From: Photobacterium sp. JCM 19050
GTDB lineage: Bacteria; Pseudomonadota; Gammaproteobacteria; Enterobacterales; Vibrionaceae
Length of the DNA: 64,000 nt
Direction: 5' to 3'
NCBI GenBank assembly: GCA_001310455.1
Contig: BAXG01000021.1
Span: 1 to 64,000 of the forward strand
How positions within the stretch are numbered: the stretch's first letter is position 1; each line of letters begins with the position of its first letter. Of this stretch, positions 1 to 10,059 are shown piece by piece. The notes below the pieces were generated by a model. The model had not been told where the DNA came from. It made no database searches and worked only from the letters and a program-made list of their open reading frames with translations. The translations under genes and the position numbers were made by a program.

Positions 1-255
1 ACCTCAAGGTGCAGTTTTCAGCGAGAGTTGATTGGCTGTCAGTCAAGGCGCTGTTTTGACGATCTAGTAGCTCTAAATCAAAAAACAGCAACGCAGAATG
101 AGAGCCAATCAAACTCGCCCTTCGGGAGTGTTTCAGTGCGTCCACTTCTGTGTCAAATACCTTTGAAAGGGAACAGCCATTCCTTCAGGTATTTTCCTTG
201 AATTGAACGCACTGAAATCACTCTGAATGACGCACCTTGAGGTGGCTTGGGTATA
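1..255. repeat. MITE-like structured repeat with terminal inverted repeats
   Basis: The first 12 bases (acctcaaggtgc) are the exact reverse complement of positions 232-243, and the right terminus continues to tata at 255, so the window begins just inside the left terminus of an element of about 265 bp. Inside, 25-37 pairs with about 103-116, a stretch near 131-139 pairs with about 205-213, and the aaatacc/ggtattt arms near 155-200 pair, giving a multi-branched fold. No protein is encoded. The terminal motif recurs at 41180-41234 and, as a half copy, at 60785. This looks like a non-autonomous mobile or ERIC-like intergenic repeat; the family name is not known to me. Confidence 0.65.
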
Positions 256-261
256 AAACCA

Positions 262-287
262 GCATACCCGGTCCTTGCCGGGTATGC
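262..287. other. GC-rich hairpin in the methyltransferase leader
   Basis: A perfect 10-bp inverted repeat (gcatacccgg / ccgggtatgc, loop tccttg) follows the repeat element. On the minus strand it is followed by a weakly T-rich run, so it could be a terminator for transcripts leaving the element leftward. No other signal was recognised in 288-385, upstream of the methyltransferase start. Confidence 0.4.
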
Positions 288-385
288 CCCATATCCATGC
301 CCCGTCGCTCACCTCAATTCCCTGATTTTTTAATTGTTGTTGCCACCCGAATGCGACTCAAGCCCAGTTAACCAACGGGTTTTAT

Positions 386-1152
386 ATGCATAATAAGGCG
401 CCACTCCTGGCAACTACAGAGCAGAGAATCCGTACAGTGAGCGAACAATACAACACCGAAATATCAAAGCACTACGCCGCCTACCGCCCACCGATCCATC
501 AGATGATACTGAACGCCAACCTGTCTTCCCTGCCGTCATTCTATGCCGGTGTGGATGTCGGGTGCGGGACGGGGGTACCCACTGTCGCCTTGAGTGAATA
601 CTGTCAGACAGTGCGGGGGTTGATCCAAGTGAATCCATGATCGGACAAACGCAGGGAGCCGACCGGATAAGCTATAGTGTGGGAACCGGCGAAAGCATCC
701 CGGTTGAAAATGGCTCTGTTGATATCATCACTTTTGCCGGTTCGTTGTCATATGCAAAATCCGAAGCACTGGTCGAAGAAATCAAGCGGGTTTGTACCAA
801 AAACGCAACGGTTCTGGTTTATGACTTTGAGGTGCTGCTTAAGGAATTCATGGACATGCTGGGTATATCGATGAACCCTGTCCCGTCAGATTATGACCAC
901 GCAATTAACTTCAGTGATATTGCAGGTTTTTACCCTGCGAATATACATCAGGGAACCCTAAGTCTTGAGGTTACCTCCGAGCAACTGGCACACGTGTTGT
1001 TTTCATCCTCAAAGCGTTACACAGAACTGGTAAAAGCATTTGGTGAAGAAAACACCTTCAACGAGGTCGTCAGGAAGCTAACTGAAATCAGTCCAACTCA
1101 CCGGATATCAGTGAACACCTATTCGTCAATGTACAACGTCAACCGTGATTAA
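386..1152 (+). CDS. Class I SAM-dependent methyltransferase (one frameshift)
   Basis: A cytosolic methyltransferase of about 255 aa with a Rossmann fold. The first part (386 to about 615) carries motif I, VDVGCGTGVPT, which binds S-adenosylmethionine. The second part continues DPSESMI...GTGESIPVENGSVDIITFAGSLSYA, the usual ubiE/Methyltransf_11-type motifs II-III. The two parts lie in different frames. Restoring one G in the G run at 615-619 joins them (V-R-G-V-D-P-S-E-S), so a single-base error is likely. The substrate is unknown. The gene stands alone between a repeat element and the convergent torR. The upstream Shine-Dalgarno sequence is weak, so the start is less certain than the family. 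Confidence 0.75.
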
Positions 1153-1180
1153 TGTCAGGCAGTTACATTTATCTTTGGAT

Positions 1181-1207
1181 AAAACAAAGCCGCCTCAGTG
1201 GGCGGCT
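1181..1207 (-). terminator. Rho-independent terminator of torR
   Basis: The 7-bp arms agccgcc (1188-1194) and ggcggct (1201-1207) are followed on the minus strand by ttgtttta. It lies just past the torR stop and can also stop transcripts of the convergent methyltransferase gene. Confidence 0.75.
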
Positions 1208-1234
1208 CTGTCATTCAGCTTTACGCTTACCGGG

Positions 1235-1948
1235 TTAATCACCGACAAACATATAGCCTTCACCGTGGACGGTGATAAATACCTGAGGGTTCTTAGGGTC
1301 AACCTCTATCTTGGCGCGAAGGCGACGAATCAGTACGTCGATGGTACGGTCGTTTGGCGCGTCAACGCGGTGGCTGATCATATTCAGGATGCGGTCGCGG
1401 CTCAGTACCACATTTGAATTTGCAGAGAAAGCAACCAGCAGTTCGTATTCCGCTTTGGTCAGTTTGACCGGCGTACCCTTGTGGGACAAAGAACGGCGGT
1501 TGATATCAAACTGCCATTCGCCAAAGCGAATTACGTGGTCGTTGGCTTCTTCTTCTTCCGCCACATCCCGGGCTTTGTTCACCAGAGACATACGCCACAA
1601 CAGGTTTTTCACTCGAACCAAAAGTTCACGTAATTCAAAAGGTTTGGTTACGTAGTCGTCTGCACCCATTTCGAGGCCAACGATACGGTCGATGCTATCC
1701 GTGCGTCCGGTTACCAGAATAATCCCTACTTCCGAGCGGCTGCGCAGTTCACGCGTCAGCATTAGCCCGTCTTCACCCGGCAGGTTGATATCAAGCATCA
1801 CGAGATCGACTTTTTCAGCCGTCATAATCTCGCGCATTTGCTCACCATTGTCCGCCTGGCTTACCCGGTAACCTTCTTTTTCAAAGTACCCCACAAGTTT
1901 AGCGCGGGTAACTACTTCATCTTCTACAACGAGGACGTGATAGCTCAT
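1235..1948 (-). CDS. torR: TorR, response regulator of TMAO respiration
   Basis: An OmpR/PhoB-family response regulator of 237 aa. The receiver domain (about 1-120) has acidic residues EDE near 9-11, phospho-acceptor D53 in MLDINLP, and the conserved TKPF lysine. The winged helix (about 140-235) ends in the RTIDVLIRRLRAKIE and VHGEGYMF signatures. The stretch VGIILVTGRTDSIDRIVGLEMGADDYVTKP matches TorR more closely than ArcA. It is divergent from torCA, the classic position. In E. coli the sensor TorS and periplasmic TorT are adjacent, but neither is present in this window. Confidence 0.92.
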   Translation of the reverse strand: MSYHVLVVEDEVVTRAKLVGYFEKEGYRVSQADNGEQMREIMTAEKVDLVMLDINLPGEDGLMLTRELRSRSEVGIILVTGRTDSIDRIVGLEMGADDYVTKPFELRELLVRVKNLLWRMSLVNKARDVAEEEEANDHVIRFGEWQFDINRRSLSHKGTPVKLTKAEYELLVAFSANSNVVLSRDRILNMISHRVDAPNDRTIDVLIRRLRAKIEVDPKNPQVFITVHGEGYMFVGD

Positions 1949-1990
1949 GTTTTCATCATCTTAGTGTGTTTCGGATCACACTTTACCACT

Positions 1991-2053
1991 CTATTAATAA
2001 CTTGTCATAACTCTCTTTCGTCTGTTCATTACCTATGGTGACCCTATTCACAT
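1991..2053 (+). promoter_or_regulatory. Array of tor-box-like decamers upstream of torC
   Basis: The known TorR box is CTGTTCATAT. Similar decamers occur at 2001-2010 (cttgtcataa), 2022-2031 (ctgttcatta) and 2044-2053 (ctattcacat), with starts 21 and 22 bp apart, which is two helical turns. A weaker one may sit at 1991-2000. The array lies between the divergent torR and torC starts, where TorR-P would activate torCA and could repress torR. This is inferred from motif and spacing only. Confidence 0.55.
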
Positions 2054-2138
2054 GAAATCAATAACATCCAAGCCTAGAAAAAACTTTTACCCACTCTGGT
2101 TCCTGGTTTTTAAACAAAACTTTATGGATGTCGGTCCC

Positions 2139-3305
2139 ATGAAAAAACTTTGGAAAAAATTGCTCAAGCCGAGCAGCAAATACTCGATCCTGGCACTGGT
2201 GCTGGTTGGCGCCGCTGTTGCCGTGGGTGGTGTTGTCACCATGCACAAGACGTTTGAAGTATTCTCAACCACTGAATTCTGTACGTCTTGCCACACCATG
2301 CAGCAAAACTACGCGGAATACAGCCAGTCTATCCACTTCAAGAACGCTGCCGGCGTTCGCGCTGAGTGTGTTGACTGTCACCAGCCAAAAGATTTCCCAG
2401 GAAAAGTAATGCGCAAGATGGAAGCAGCGAAAGACCTGTACCATCACTTTGTTACCGGGAAAATTGATACCCCAGAGAAGTTTGAGGAACACCGCCTCGA
2501 GTTGGCACAGAAGGTCTGGGACCGCATGAAGAGCCAAAACTCTAAAACCTGTAAGAGCTGCCACTCTTACGAGGCGATGGACCATGAAAAGCAATCAGCC
2601 AAAGCTGCGTTTGAAATGAACAAAGCCGCTGCTGCTGACATGAACTGTATCGAGTGTCACAAAGGTATTGCCCACGAACTGCCAAACATGGCCGGTGGCT
2701 ACCGTAAGACATTCCAACAGCTGGAAGCAGAAGCTGCCGTTCCACCAGCGAATGCCAAGACGCTCTATTCCCTGAACGAGAAGAACCTGTACTTCACTGA
2801 TGATGCCAACGGCAAAGTAGACGGCAAGCTGCTGCCTGCTTCTAAAGTGACTGTACTGGAAGAGAAAGGCGACATGCTGAAAGTCAGCATCGATGGCTGG
2901 CTGGAAGCAAACGGTAAAGGCCGCGTAATCACTGAGTACATGGGTAAGCGCGTATTCAAGGCAACTATCCGTGGCGACGTTAAAGAACACGAAAAACTGC
3001 TGGAGTCCAAGGTTGACCCTGCTACTGACATCAAGTGGAACCACATTGAAGTTCAGGCATGGATCACCAAAGACCACATGCTGGAAAACATCCAGCCTAT
3101 CTGGAACTACGCGGAAGAGATGTACGCATCTACCTGTAACGCGTGTCATGCAGCTCCAGATCCAGCTCACTTCACTGCTAACGGCTGGATTTCAGGCCTG
3201 AAAGCAATGAGCGCCTACTACCGCCTGAGCAAAACGGAAGAACGTACCCTGCTCAAGTACCTGCAGAACCACGGTAAAGATACCGGCGGCGCAGGCAAAC
3301 ACTAA
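2139..3305 (+). CDS. torC: TorC, pentaheme c-type cytochrome
   Basis: A membrane-anchored pentaheme cytochrome of 388 aa that carries electrons from menaquinol to periplasmic TorA. An N-terminal anchor (about residues 15-35) precedes a NapC/NirT-type domain with four CxxCH motifs (CTSCH, CVDCH, CKSCH, CIECH). A C-terminal domain holds the fifth, CNACH. I chose the ATG at 2139 (MKKLWKKLLKPSSKYS) because it aligns with the E. coli TorC start and has a GGA ten bases upstream. An in-frame ATG at 2052 would add 29 unlikely residues. torA follows after 97 bp in the same operon. Confidence 0.93.
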   Translation: MKKLWKKLLKPSSKYSILALVLVGAAVAVGGVVTMHKTFEVFSTTEFCTSCHTMQQNYAEYSQSIHFKNAAGVRAECVDCHQPKDFPGKVMRKMEAAKDLYHHFVTGKIDTPEKFEEHRLELAQKVWDRMKSQNSKTCKSCHSYEAMDHEKQSAKAAFEMNKAAAADMNCIECHKGIAHELPNMAGGYRKTFQQLEAEAAVPPANAKTLYSLNEKNLYFTDDANGKVDGKLLPASKVTVLEEKGDMLKVSIDGWLEANGKGRVITEYMGKRVFKATIRGDVKEHEKLLESKVDPATDIKWNHIEVQAWITKDHMLENIQPIWNYAEEMYASTCNACHAAPDPAHFTANGWISGLKAMSAYYRLSKTEERTLLKYLQNHGKDTGGAGKH

Positions 3306-3402
3306 TCGGGCTAAACGCTCCAGGCGATTAGAAAGGCGAACTATCGGAGACGTGTCCAAGGGCACGTCTCCTGAAAAGATTCTGCAAAATAAGGATTTAA
3401 TT

Positions 3403-5933
3403 ATGGCGACAGAAAACAAACCACAAGGCATCTCCCGCCGTCGCTTCCTGAGCGGTATGGTGGCTGCCAGTGCCGCCACTGTAATCGGCACCAGCCTGCT
3501 GGCTCCACGCTCTGCGCTGGCGGCTACCGGCGAAGCCAAAGAAGCCTTTAACGGTGAGATCCTGTCTGGCTCTCACTGGGGTGCATTCCGCGCTAAGGTA
3601 AAAGATGGCATCTGGGTTGAAACTGTTCCTTTTGAACAGGATCCACACCCAACCACCATGCTGAACGGTCTGCGTGAAGTGGTTTATAACCCTGCACGTG
3701 TTAAGTACCCAATGGTACGTATTGACTGGCTGCGTCACGGCTGGAAGTCTGACACTACCCAGCGCGGTGATAACCGTTTTGTACGTGTGCCTTGGTCTCA
3801 GGCTCTGGACTTCTTCCACCACGAACTGGAACGTGTTCAGAACACTTACGGCCCTAGCGCCCTGTACGCAGGTCACACTGGTTGGCAGTCAGTAGGTAAA
3901 CTGCACTCTGCAGGCACCATGATGATGCGTGCAGTTGGCCTGCACGGTACTTTCCTGGCTAAAGCCGGTGACTACTCTACCGGTGCGGCTCAGGTTGTAC
4001 TGCCATACGTAGCGGGCGCAATGGAAGTTTACGAACAGCAAACTTCTTGGCCACTTGTTCTGGAGCACTCCAAGACTATCGTTATCTGGGGTTCTGACCC
4101 AATCAAGAACCTGCAGGTAGGCTGGCTGGTACCTGACCACAGCGTATACGGCTACTACCAGCAACTGGCTGAAAAAGTGAAGAAAGGCGAAATCAAGGTC
4201 TACCACATTGACCCTGTGAAGTCTGAATCAGCCAAGTTCTTCGGCGGCGACGTGGTTCCAGTAAACCCACAGACTGACGTTCCTCTGATGCTGGCTCTGG
4301 CATACACCCTGTATGACGAGAAGCTTTACGACCAGCAGTTCCTGAAGGACTACACCACCGGTTTCGACAAGTTCCTGCCATACCTGCTGGGTACTAACGA
4401 CGGTGTTGCGAAGACACCTGAGTGGGCAGCGAAAATCTGTGGCATCCCTGCTGATGACATCCGTGCTATTGCCCGCCAGATGGCAGGCGGTCGTACCCAG
4501 ATCATCGGCGGCTGGTGTCTGCAGCGTATGCAGCACGGCGAGCAGTATGCTTGGATGCTGGTTGTACTGGCTGCAATGCTGGGTCAAATCGGCCTGCCAG
4601 GCGGCGGCTTCGGTTTCGGCTGGCACTACAACGATGCTGGTACCATCACCTCTGCTGGTCCTCTGATGTCAGGCTTCAGCGGCGTAACCGGTGTGGACCC
4701 AATTCACAACGGCAGCTACAAGGGTTACTCAAACTACATCCCGGTAGCACGTTTCGTTGACTGTATCGAGAACCCTGGCCAAACCATCGACTGGAACGGC
4801 CACAAGATCAAGTTCCCAGAGATGAAGATGGCAATCTTCGTCGGTAACAACCCATTCCACCACCACCAGGACCGCAACCGCATGATCAAAGCGTGGCGCA
4901 AACTGGAAACCGTGGTAAGTGTTGAACACCAGTGGACTGCGACCTGTCGCTTTGCAGACATCGTCCTGCCTGCAACCACCACTTATGAGCGTGACGATAT
5001 CGAACAGTTCGGTAACCACTCTAACAAGGGTATTATCGCACTGCGCAAGATCGTCGAGCCTATGTTCGAATCGAAAGATGACTTCGACATCTTCCGCGAA
5101 CTGTGCCGTCGTTACGACCGTGAAGAAGCCTTCACCGGCGGTAAAGAAAAGATGGAATGGGTTGAGGAAATCTACAACGGTGCACGCCTGCAAGGCCGTG
5201 GTATCGGTGTTCGCATGCCAAACTTCAAGAAGTTCTGGGAAGGCGAAGGCTATATCACATTCCCTGAAGGTTCACCTTGGGTTCGTCACGAATCATTCCG
5301 TAAGGAACCGGACCTGGAGCCACTGGGCACCGCTTCTGGCCTTATCGAGATCTACTGTAAGACCATTGCTGACATGGGTTACGACGACTGCCAGGGCCAC
5401 CCAATGTGGTTTGAAAAGGCAGAGCGCAGCCACGGTGGCCCAGGTTCTGAGAAGTTCCCTATCCACCTGCAGAGCTGTCACCCGAACAACCGCCTGCACT
5501 CTCAGCTGTGTTCTTCTACTGACTACCGCGCAACCTGGTCAGTAGCAGACCGTGAGCCATGCTACATCAGCAAAGCTGACGCAGACGCACGTGGCATCAA
5601 GTCTGGCGACATCGTTCGCGTGTTCAATGAGCGTGGCCAGGTACTGGCCGGTGCCGTTGTAACTGAAGACTACAGTGCCGGTGTTTGTCGCTTGCACGAA
5701 GGTGCATGGTACAGCCCACTGGAAGGCGGAAAGCCGGGTACTATCTGTACTTTCGGTGACCCTAACGTTCTGACTATGGACAAGGTACTTCCAAGCTGGC
5801 TCAGGCGACTTCTGCCCACACTGCACTGGTAGAAATCGAGAAGTTCACTGGCAAGATCCCGGGTGTTACCGGTTTCGATGGCCCAATTGAACTGCACGAC
5901 ATCAACCCATTGTTCCCTGCAATGGATTCTTGA
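3403..5933 (+). CDS. torA: TorA, periplasmic TMAO reductase (frameshift near C terminus)
   Basis: A molybdopterin (bis-PGD) trimethylamine-N-oxide reductase of about 843 aa; E. coli TorA has 848. The N terminus carries a twin-arginine signal (SRRRFLSG, about residues 11-18, cut near ALAA). The start at 3403 has AAGGA upstream. The molybdopterin oxidoreductase and dinucleotide-binding domains fill the rest. The frame breaks at 5784-5785. Adding one G restores a normal C terminus (...[15 protein letters not shown]...FPAMDS) that ends at the TGA at 5931-5933, whereas the literal frame stops at 5832. It acts with TorC and the chaperone TorD in anaerobic respiration. Confidence 0.93.
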
Positions 5934-5938
5934 TGAAA

Positions 5939-5969
5939 AAAGAAGGGTGGCTTTGCCACCCTTCTCTTC
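5939..5969 (+). terminator. Terminator after torA
   Basis: Arms of 11 bp (agaagggtggc 5941-5951, gccacccttct 5955-5965) sit directly after the restored torA stop and are followed by a C/T-rich tail. Their position supports the longer TorA end at 5933. It separates torCA from torD, which has its own leader. Confidence 0.75.
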
Positions 5970-6093
5970 ATAAGTTGTAATAATCCTTAATAAATTTCCT
6001 TTAATTTCTTTATCACTCAGCTTGTGCCAGAATCGTTTACCAAAGTCAGTAGCACATACTTTGCTAAACGGTTTTGATATCCCAGGAGATACC

Positions 6094-6741
6094 ATGCAAG
6101 AGTTTATTGCCATTAACGAACAGCGCGCCGAGTTTTACTGGTGGATGTCCTCACTCCTTGCCCGTGAACTGACCGCAAAAGACCTGGAAAACTATCTGGG
6201 TGGCGAAATGGTCAGCTACTACTCTGCCCTGGCAATGACACCGGAACTCAAAGCCCCGGTTAATGCATTCCGTGACGCGTTGGACAAACTCGAAAAGCGC
6301 GAAGATAACCAACTGGAACTGGCAGCTGATTTCTGTGGCCTTTTCCTCAGCACGCCAAAAACAGGTGCCCTGCCTTACGCCTCTATCTATGTCGGTGAAA
6401 GTGGCCTGCTTAATGACAAGCCAGCGCAGGAAATGGGTGACTGGATGCAACGCTTTGATATCGCCCAGCGCAAGGACTTCAACGAACCGTTTGATCACGC
6501 TGCGGTGATGCTGGATTTTCTCGGTAACCTCATCGTTATGAGCAACCAGAAAGAAACGGAAGAAGAGCGCGAAGCCCTGATGCAGGAACAGCTCCAGTTT
6601 ATTGATTCAATGCTGATGAACTGGCTGCCAACCTTCTCTACAGCCGTTGCCTCACGGGACCCATTCGGATTCTACGCGTCTGCAATGAACCTGCTTGTCG
6701 CCTTTGTGAAAGTAGATCGTGAGTTTCTGATTGGCGAATAA
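6094..6741 (+). CDS. torD: TorD, TorA maturation chaperone
   Basis: A cytosolic all-helical chaperone of 215 aa in the TorD/DmsD family. It binds apo-TorA and its Tat signal and helps insert the molybdenum cofactor. Family marks include FCGLFLSTP, LPYASIYVGESGLL and the EPFDHAAVMLDFLG helix. The ATG at 6094 follows CAGGAGA; the open frame extends upstream without a ribosome site. Unlike E. coli, a terminator lies between torA and torD, so torD may be expressed by readthrough or from its own promoter in 5967-6093. Confidence 0.9.
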   Translation: MQEFIAINEQRAEFYWWMSSLLARELTAKDLENYLGGEMVSYYSALAMTPELKAPVNAFRDALDKLEKREDNQLELAADFCGLFLSTPKTGALPYASIYVGESGLLNDKPAQEMGDWMQRFDIAQRKDFNEPFDHAAVMLDFLGNLIVMSNQKETEEEREALMQEQLQFIDSMLMNWLPTFSTAVASRDPFGFYASAMNLLVAFVKVDREFLIGE

Positions 6742-6768
6742 CGCCGCAGAAAACACACTGAACAGAGA

Positions 6769-6800
6769 AGAAGCGAGCCTTGGTGCTCGCTTCTTTATTA
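6769..6800 (+). terminator. Terminator after torD
   Basis: Arms of 10 bp (agaagcgagc 6769-6778, gctcgcttct 6785-6794) with a 6-base loop are followed by ttatta. It lies between the convergent torD and hutZ. Confidence 0.8.
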
Positions 6801-6822
6801 TCTGAAATTCAACATTGGAAGA

Positions 6823-7380
6823 TTACAGATCTTCTTCCGTTGAAAGCACCGGCGAATTATCCTCAACCCTGCGGTGGCCATCTTTGAGGTGGACGACATC
6901 TACCATATCGTCACCACTGACCTCAAATGCCTGCCCAAAACCTTTTACAAACAACCCTTTTACCGGAGTCAGACGGAACAGGTGAAAGTCAGCCAACGAG
7001 CTTAAACCTGACACAATTTCCCCAAAGCGGCGATGCAATGCGTCGATACCCTGGTGCCACTCGTCAGTATCCCGCGAAACCTGCTCGACGCTGGCATCAA
7101 AGGTAAGGCGTTTTCGCGCAAATAACTGCTTACTATTCACCTCATCTTCAATCATCATCAACGACAGAACAGGTTGTTCCAGCAAGTTTTGTGTATGACG
7201 AGCCAGTTCACTGATAAGAATGTAGTACGCTCTTCCACCCAGTGCGTAAGGGGCATAACTCACGTTGGGCAGGCCATCTGCATCCACTGTTGCTAATTGT
7301 AACGTCCGGCAAGTTTGGCGAAATTCAGCAATTTCCGGCCCAAGTCGGTTTTGCAGACGTTCTTGTTTTACTTCACTCAT
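6823..7380 (-). CDS. hutZ: HutZ, heme-degrading/heme-binding protein
   Basis: A 185-aa split-barrel protein of the pyridoxamine-phosphate-oxidase-like fold (HugZ/HutZ family). In Vibrio, HutZ uses heme iron, degrading heme supplied by HutX. Conserved stretches include TLQLATVDADGLPNVSYAP, LMMIEDE, QLFARKRL and FVKGFGQAFEVSGDD, with a C-terminal GH (about residue 169-170) at the position of the heme-ligand histidine. It overlaps the hutX end by 8 bp as the last gene of hutA-hutX-hutZ. Confidence 0.9.
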   Translation of the reverse strand: MSEVKQERLQNRLGPEIAEFRQTCRTLQLATVDADGLPNVSYAPYALGGRAYYILISELARHTQNLLEQPVLSLMMIEDEVNSKQLFARKRLTFDASVEQVSRDTDEWHQGIDALHRRFGEIVSGLSSLADFHLFRLTPVKGLFVKGFGQAFEVSGDDMVDVVHLKDGHRRVEDNSPVLSTEEDL

Positions 7381-7908
7381 TCCCTAACCCCTTCAACGCC
7401 ATAAATTGTTCAATCTGTTTAGGAATGAGCTGACGACCCTCATCCCTACCCAGATATACTTTAAAAATACAGAGACCTGCGGTATCGAAAAATCCGATAA
7501 AATAGCTTTCCTGACCGCGATGAGGCTTGCTGACAAGGCCAATACGGTTTACTCGGTCCAATCGGAGGTGACCATGTATTTCACCCTCTTTACCGAAAAG
7601 ATTGTAGTAACCGTGCCCTTCCGCACCTTTTGGAAAAGGTGCTTTAACCTCAAAGATAGAACCGCCGGAAGCGACAATCGTTGTCACCGGTCCCCATTCA
7701 CTCAGGGACTCCAGAATCGCTTTTGCGTGACGACCGGCAACCGATGTCACCATATCCGAAGGAAACGAAAAACCACCTCACCCTCAGACACGCCCAGCTT
7801 CTCCGCAATCCCTCCCGCATGAAGGTGCGGCTCGGTATCAAGAACTGTTTTAACCTTTTCTTTCAGCTCACTTTCCGACAGTACTTTCTTATCCATGTCT
7901 TGTTCCAT
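7373..7908 (-). CDS. hutX: HutX, cytosolic heme carrier (one frameshift)
   Basis: A heme utilization cytosolic carrier of about 178 aa (HuvX/HutX family) that passes heme to HutZ. The open part from 7753 down starts VTSVAGRHAKAILESLSEWGPVTTIV. The N-terminal 50 residues (MEQDMDKKVLSESELKEKV...) lie in another frame. Restoring one T on the minus strand at about 7763-7765 gives ...GEVVFRFPSDMVTS. The ATG at 7908 overlaps the hutA stop (TAATG), so translation is probably coupled. Confidence 0.85.
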
Positions 7909-9916
7909 TAAAATTGGTAACGCACATTGAGTTTGTAATTTCGCCCTGCTTCATAGAGCTGTTGCCACGCTATGCGGTAGTACTCGTCAGTCACGTTATC
8001 AATCGCAAAGTCCACTTTCAAACCATCCAACTGGTTGGTTAGCGGCTCGTAGCTTGCGTAGAGATCAACCAGTTTATAGCTGTCGTACGGCCCCTGATTA
8101 GTGGAGGTTGTATTGACATTGTCCTGTGAGGAATAGTGGCTGTATCGCGTACCCACTTTGAGCCCGGTGTTTCCAATATAGTAGGACACATCAGCCACGA
8201 TAGACTGAGCCGGAATGCCAAACAAATCTTTGTCAGATTTATCATCTTTACCATCAGCCTGCCGTAAGCAAGACCGAGTTCCACAGCACCAGTAACAAAT
8301 TCAGCTTCCAACTCTCCGCCTTTGATTTGTGCCTCGTCGACATTATTAAATGTAGTGGTGGAGCGCCCCACGGTTTGCTCAATGAAGTTATCAATATCAT
8401 TGCGGAACACCGTTGCAGTCGCATTGATGCGGTCAAAAATTCCCTTATCTTCAAGAGATATCTGAGCACTAAGCTCTTTGTTCTTGGCTTCCTCGGGTTT
8501 CAGATCTGGATTTGGCTGGAAATTGTTACATATCGGCCCCATAGAGAAGTGACAACCGGTTGAAAACATTTCTTCCATGCTAGGTGCACGGAACGCCTCT
8601 TGGTAGCGTGCAGAAAGCGTCAGCCAGTCTGTCGTTTTCCATTGCAAACCCAGGGATGGTGACCCTGCCGTTTCCTTTGTATCGGGTGTTGTGCCATTTT
8701 TCACTTCGCCCTCATAGCGGTCATAACGCCAGCCTGCTTGCAACAACCAGGACTTCGTCAATGGTATGTCTGCTTGCACAAAAAGGCCGAGACTGTCAGC
8801 GGATGCATCGATATCATCAGGTCTTGTCCCCGGTCTGCCTGTATCGTCACGCTTGGTTTTATAGCTGTCCCGGTAAACATCAACACCGTAAAGAAGACTT
8901 AACGCATCAAATTCGCTTTGGTTAATCACTGTCAGTCCAAGCGTGTCGAAATCAGTGTCATCCTTTTGCCTAAGGCTGAGTCGGTCTTCTGTATAATTCG
9001 TCTGGTTGAAATACAGCTTGGCGTCTGCATTAACCAATTCTGACTCCGGATTATATGATGTACCCAAAGCCAACTGGCTGTCCTCGGTTTCACGGTAAAC
9101 CAAAGGCGAAGAACGCCCGGCATTGGTTGCGGGGTTGCTCGGAACTCTTTCATCAATCTGGTTGATACGACCACTGAGATCGAGTTTCAATTCACTGTTT
9201 ACGCTGAAAGACAGCTTGACCATGCCGCCATTTTGCCTAGATGCGGAGTTTTGAAGCTTTTTGCCATTACCTAGCTCGATATCTTCACTGTCGTTGTAAA
9301 ACCCGTTAACCAAATACTCAACATCGCTATTTTGACCGTAAATTGACCCGCTGGTCAGGCTCTTTTCATCATTGGAGTGGTAACCCTGGCTGACATAGGC
9401 GCCAAAGGTCTCATCGGTATTCAGAAAATCTGAGGCCGATTTTGTTCTTTGTGAAACAGCACCACCCAACGCACCAGATCCCCATAGGGAACTGACTGGG
9501 CCTTTGACGACTTCAACGCTCTCAAGCATTTCTGGATCGATAAAATAGGTAGCGCGATGGCCACTGGACACATTTTGTCGAGCACCATCAACAATTTGCA
9601 CAATTCTCTGACCATCCAAACCGCGAATGTTTACGTTCTGCGATGTACTGCGAGGACCGCCGGAAACAGTCACATTGGGAAGATTTTTGATAGCTTGGGG
9701 GACCGAGTCTGCCTGAAGTGTTTCCAGATCATCGTGATTCATGACGGTTGCATTAACCAATGGATTGGCATCGAGCTCCGGACTTCGCGTTGCATAAACC
9801 ACCAGTTTGTCATCACTGTCTTTGTTCGACGTCTCCTCGACCCCATGCGCGGCAAAAGACGCACAAAGCATTGCGAGCAAAGAAATCTGAAGCTTTTTTC
9901 CTTTGTAGGAAACCAT
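7908..9916 (-). CDS. hutA: HutA, TonB-dependent heme receptor (one frameshift)
   Basis: An outer-membrane heme receptor of about 669 aa. It has a signal peptide, a TonB-box-like VVYATRSP segment, a plug domain with RGLDGQRIVQIVDGAR, and a beta barrel with FRAPS and NPDL, the heme-receptor FRAP/NPNL boxes. The C terminus ends in the typical aromatic VRYQF. The frame breaks at about 8258-8259. One extra G on the minus strand (agg to aggg) gives AYGRADGKDDKSDKDLFGIPAQ and joins the barrel end. A strong AAGGAGGAG precedes the start. It is divergent from hutBCD across a Fur-like site. Confidence 0.92.
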
Positions 9917-9992
9917 CTACTCCTCCTTAAACCCACTGATGGCATATCAACTGGAGCAGAAAGTTAACACAAGATGTATAATATTTAAATAC

Positions 9993-10019
9993 GAATTGAT
10001 CTCATTATCACTTTCATTA
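9993..10019. promoter_or_regulatory. Fur-box-like site between hutA and hutB
   Basis: The reverse strand reads taatgaaagtgataatgaga, which contains GATAATGA repeats resembling the Fur consensus GATAATGATAATCATTATC. It lies between the divergent hutAXZ and hutBCD operons, so iron-loaded Fur would repress both. Motif match only. Confidence 0.6.
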
Positions 10020-10059
10020 ATAATTCGACCAGACCATTAGACAACAAAGTATTAACAAC

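Noticed and set aside
1235..1948. ArcA identity for the response regulator
   Set aside because: The receiver stretch and the position divergent from torC fit TorR; ArcA-specific sequence is absent.
2052..2138. Extended N terminus for TorC from the ATG at 2052
   Set aside because: The 29 extra residues have no family support and overlap the TorR-box-like array; the ATG at 2139 matches TorC.
2058..5826. Long antisense open frames across torC and torA (for example 2595-3170 and 4729-5193 on the minus strand)
   Set aside because: They are shadows of strongly biased real genes and show no recognisable domains or ribosome sites.
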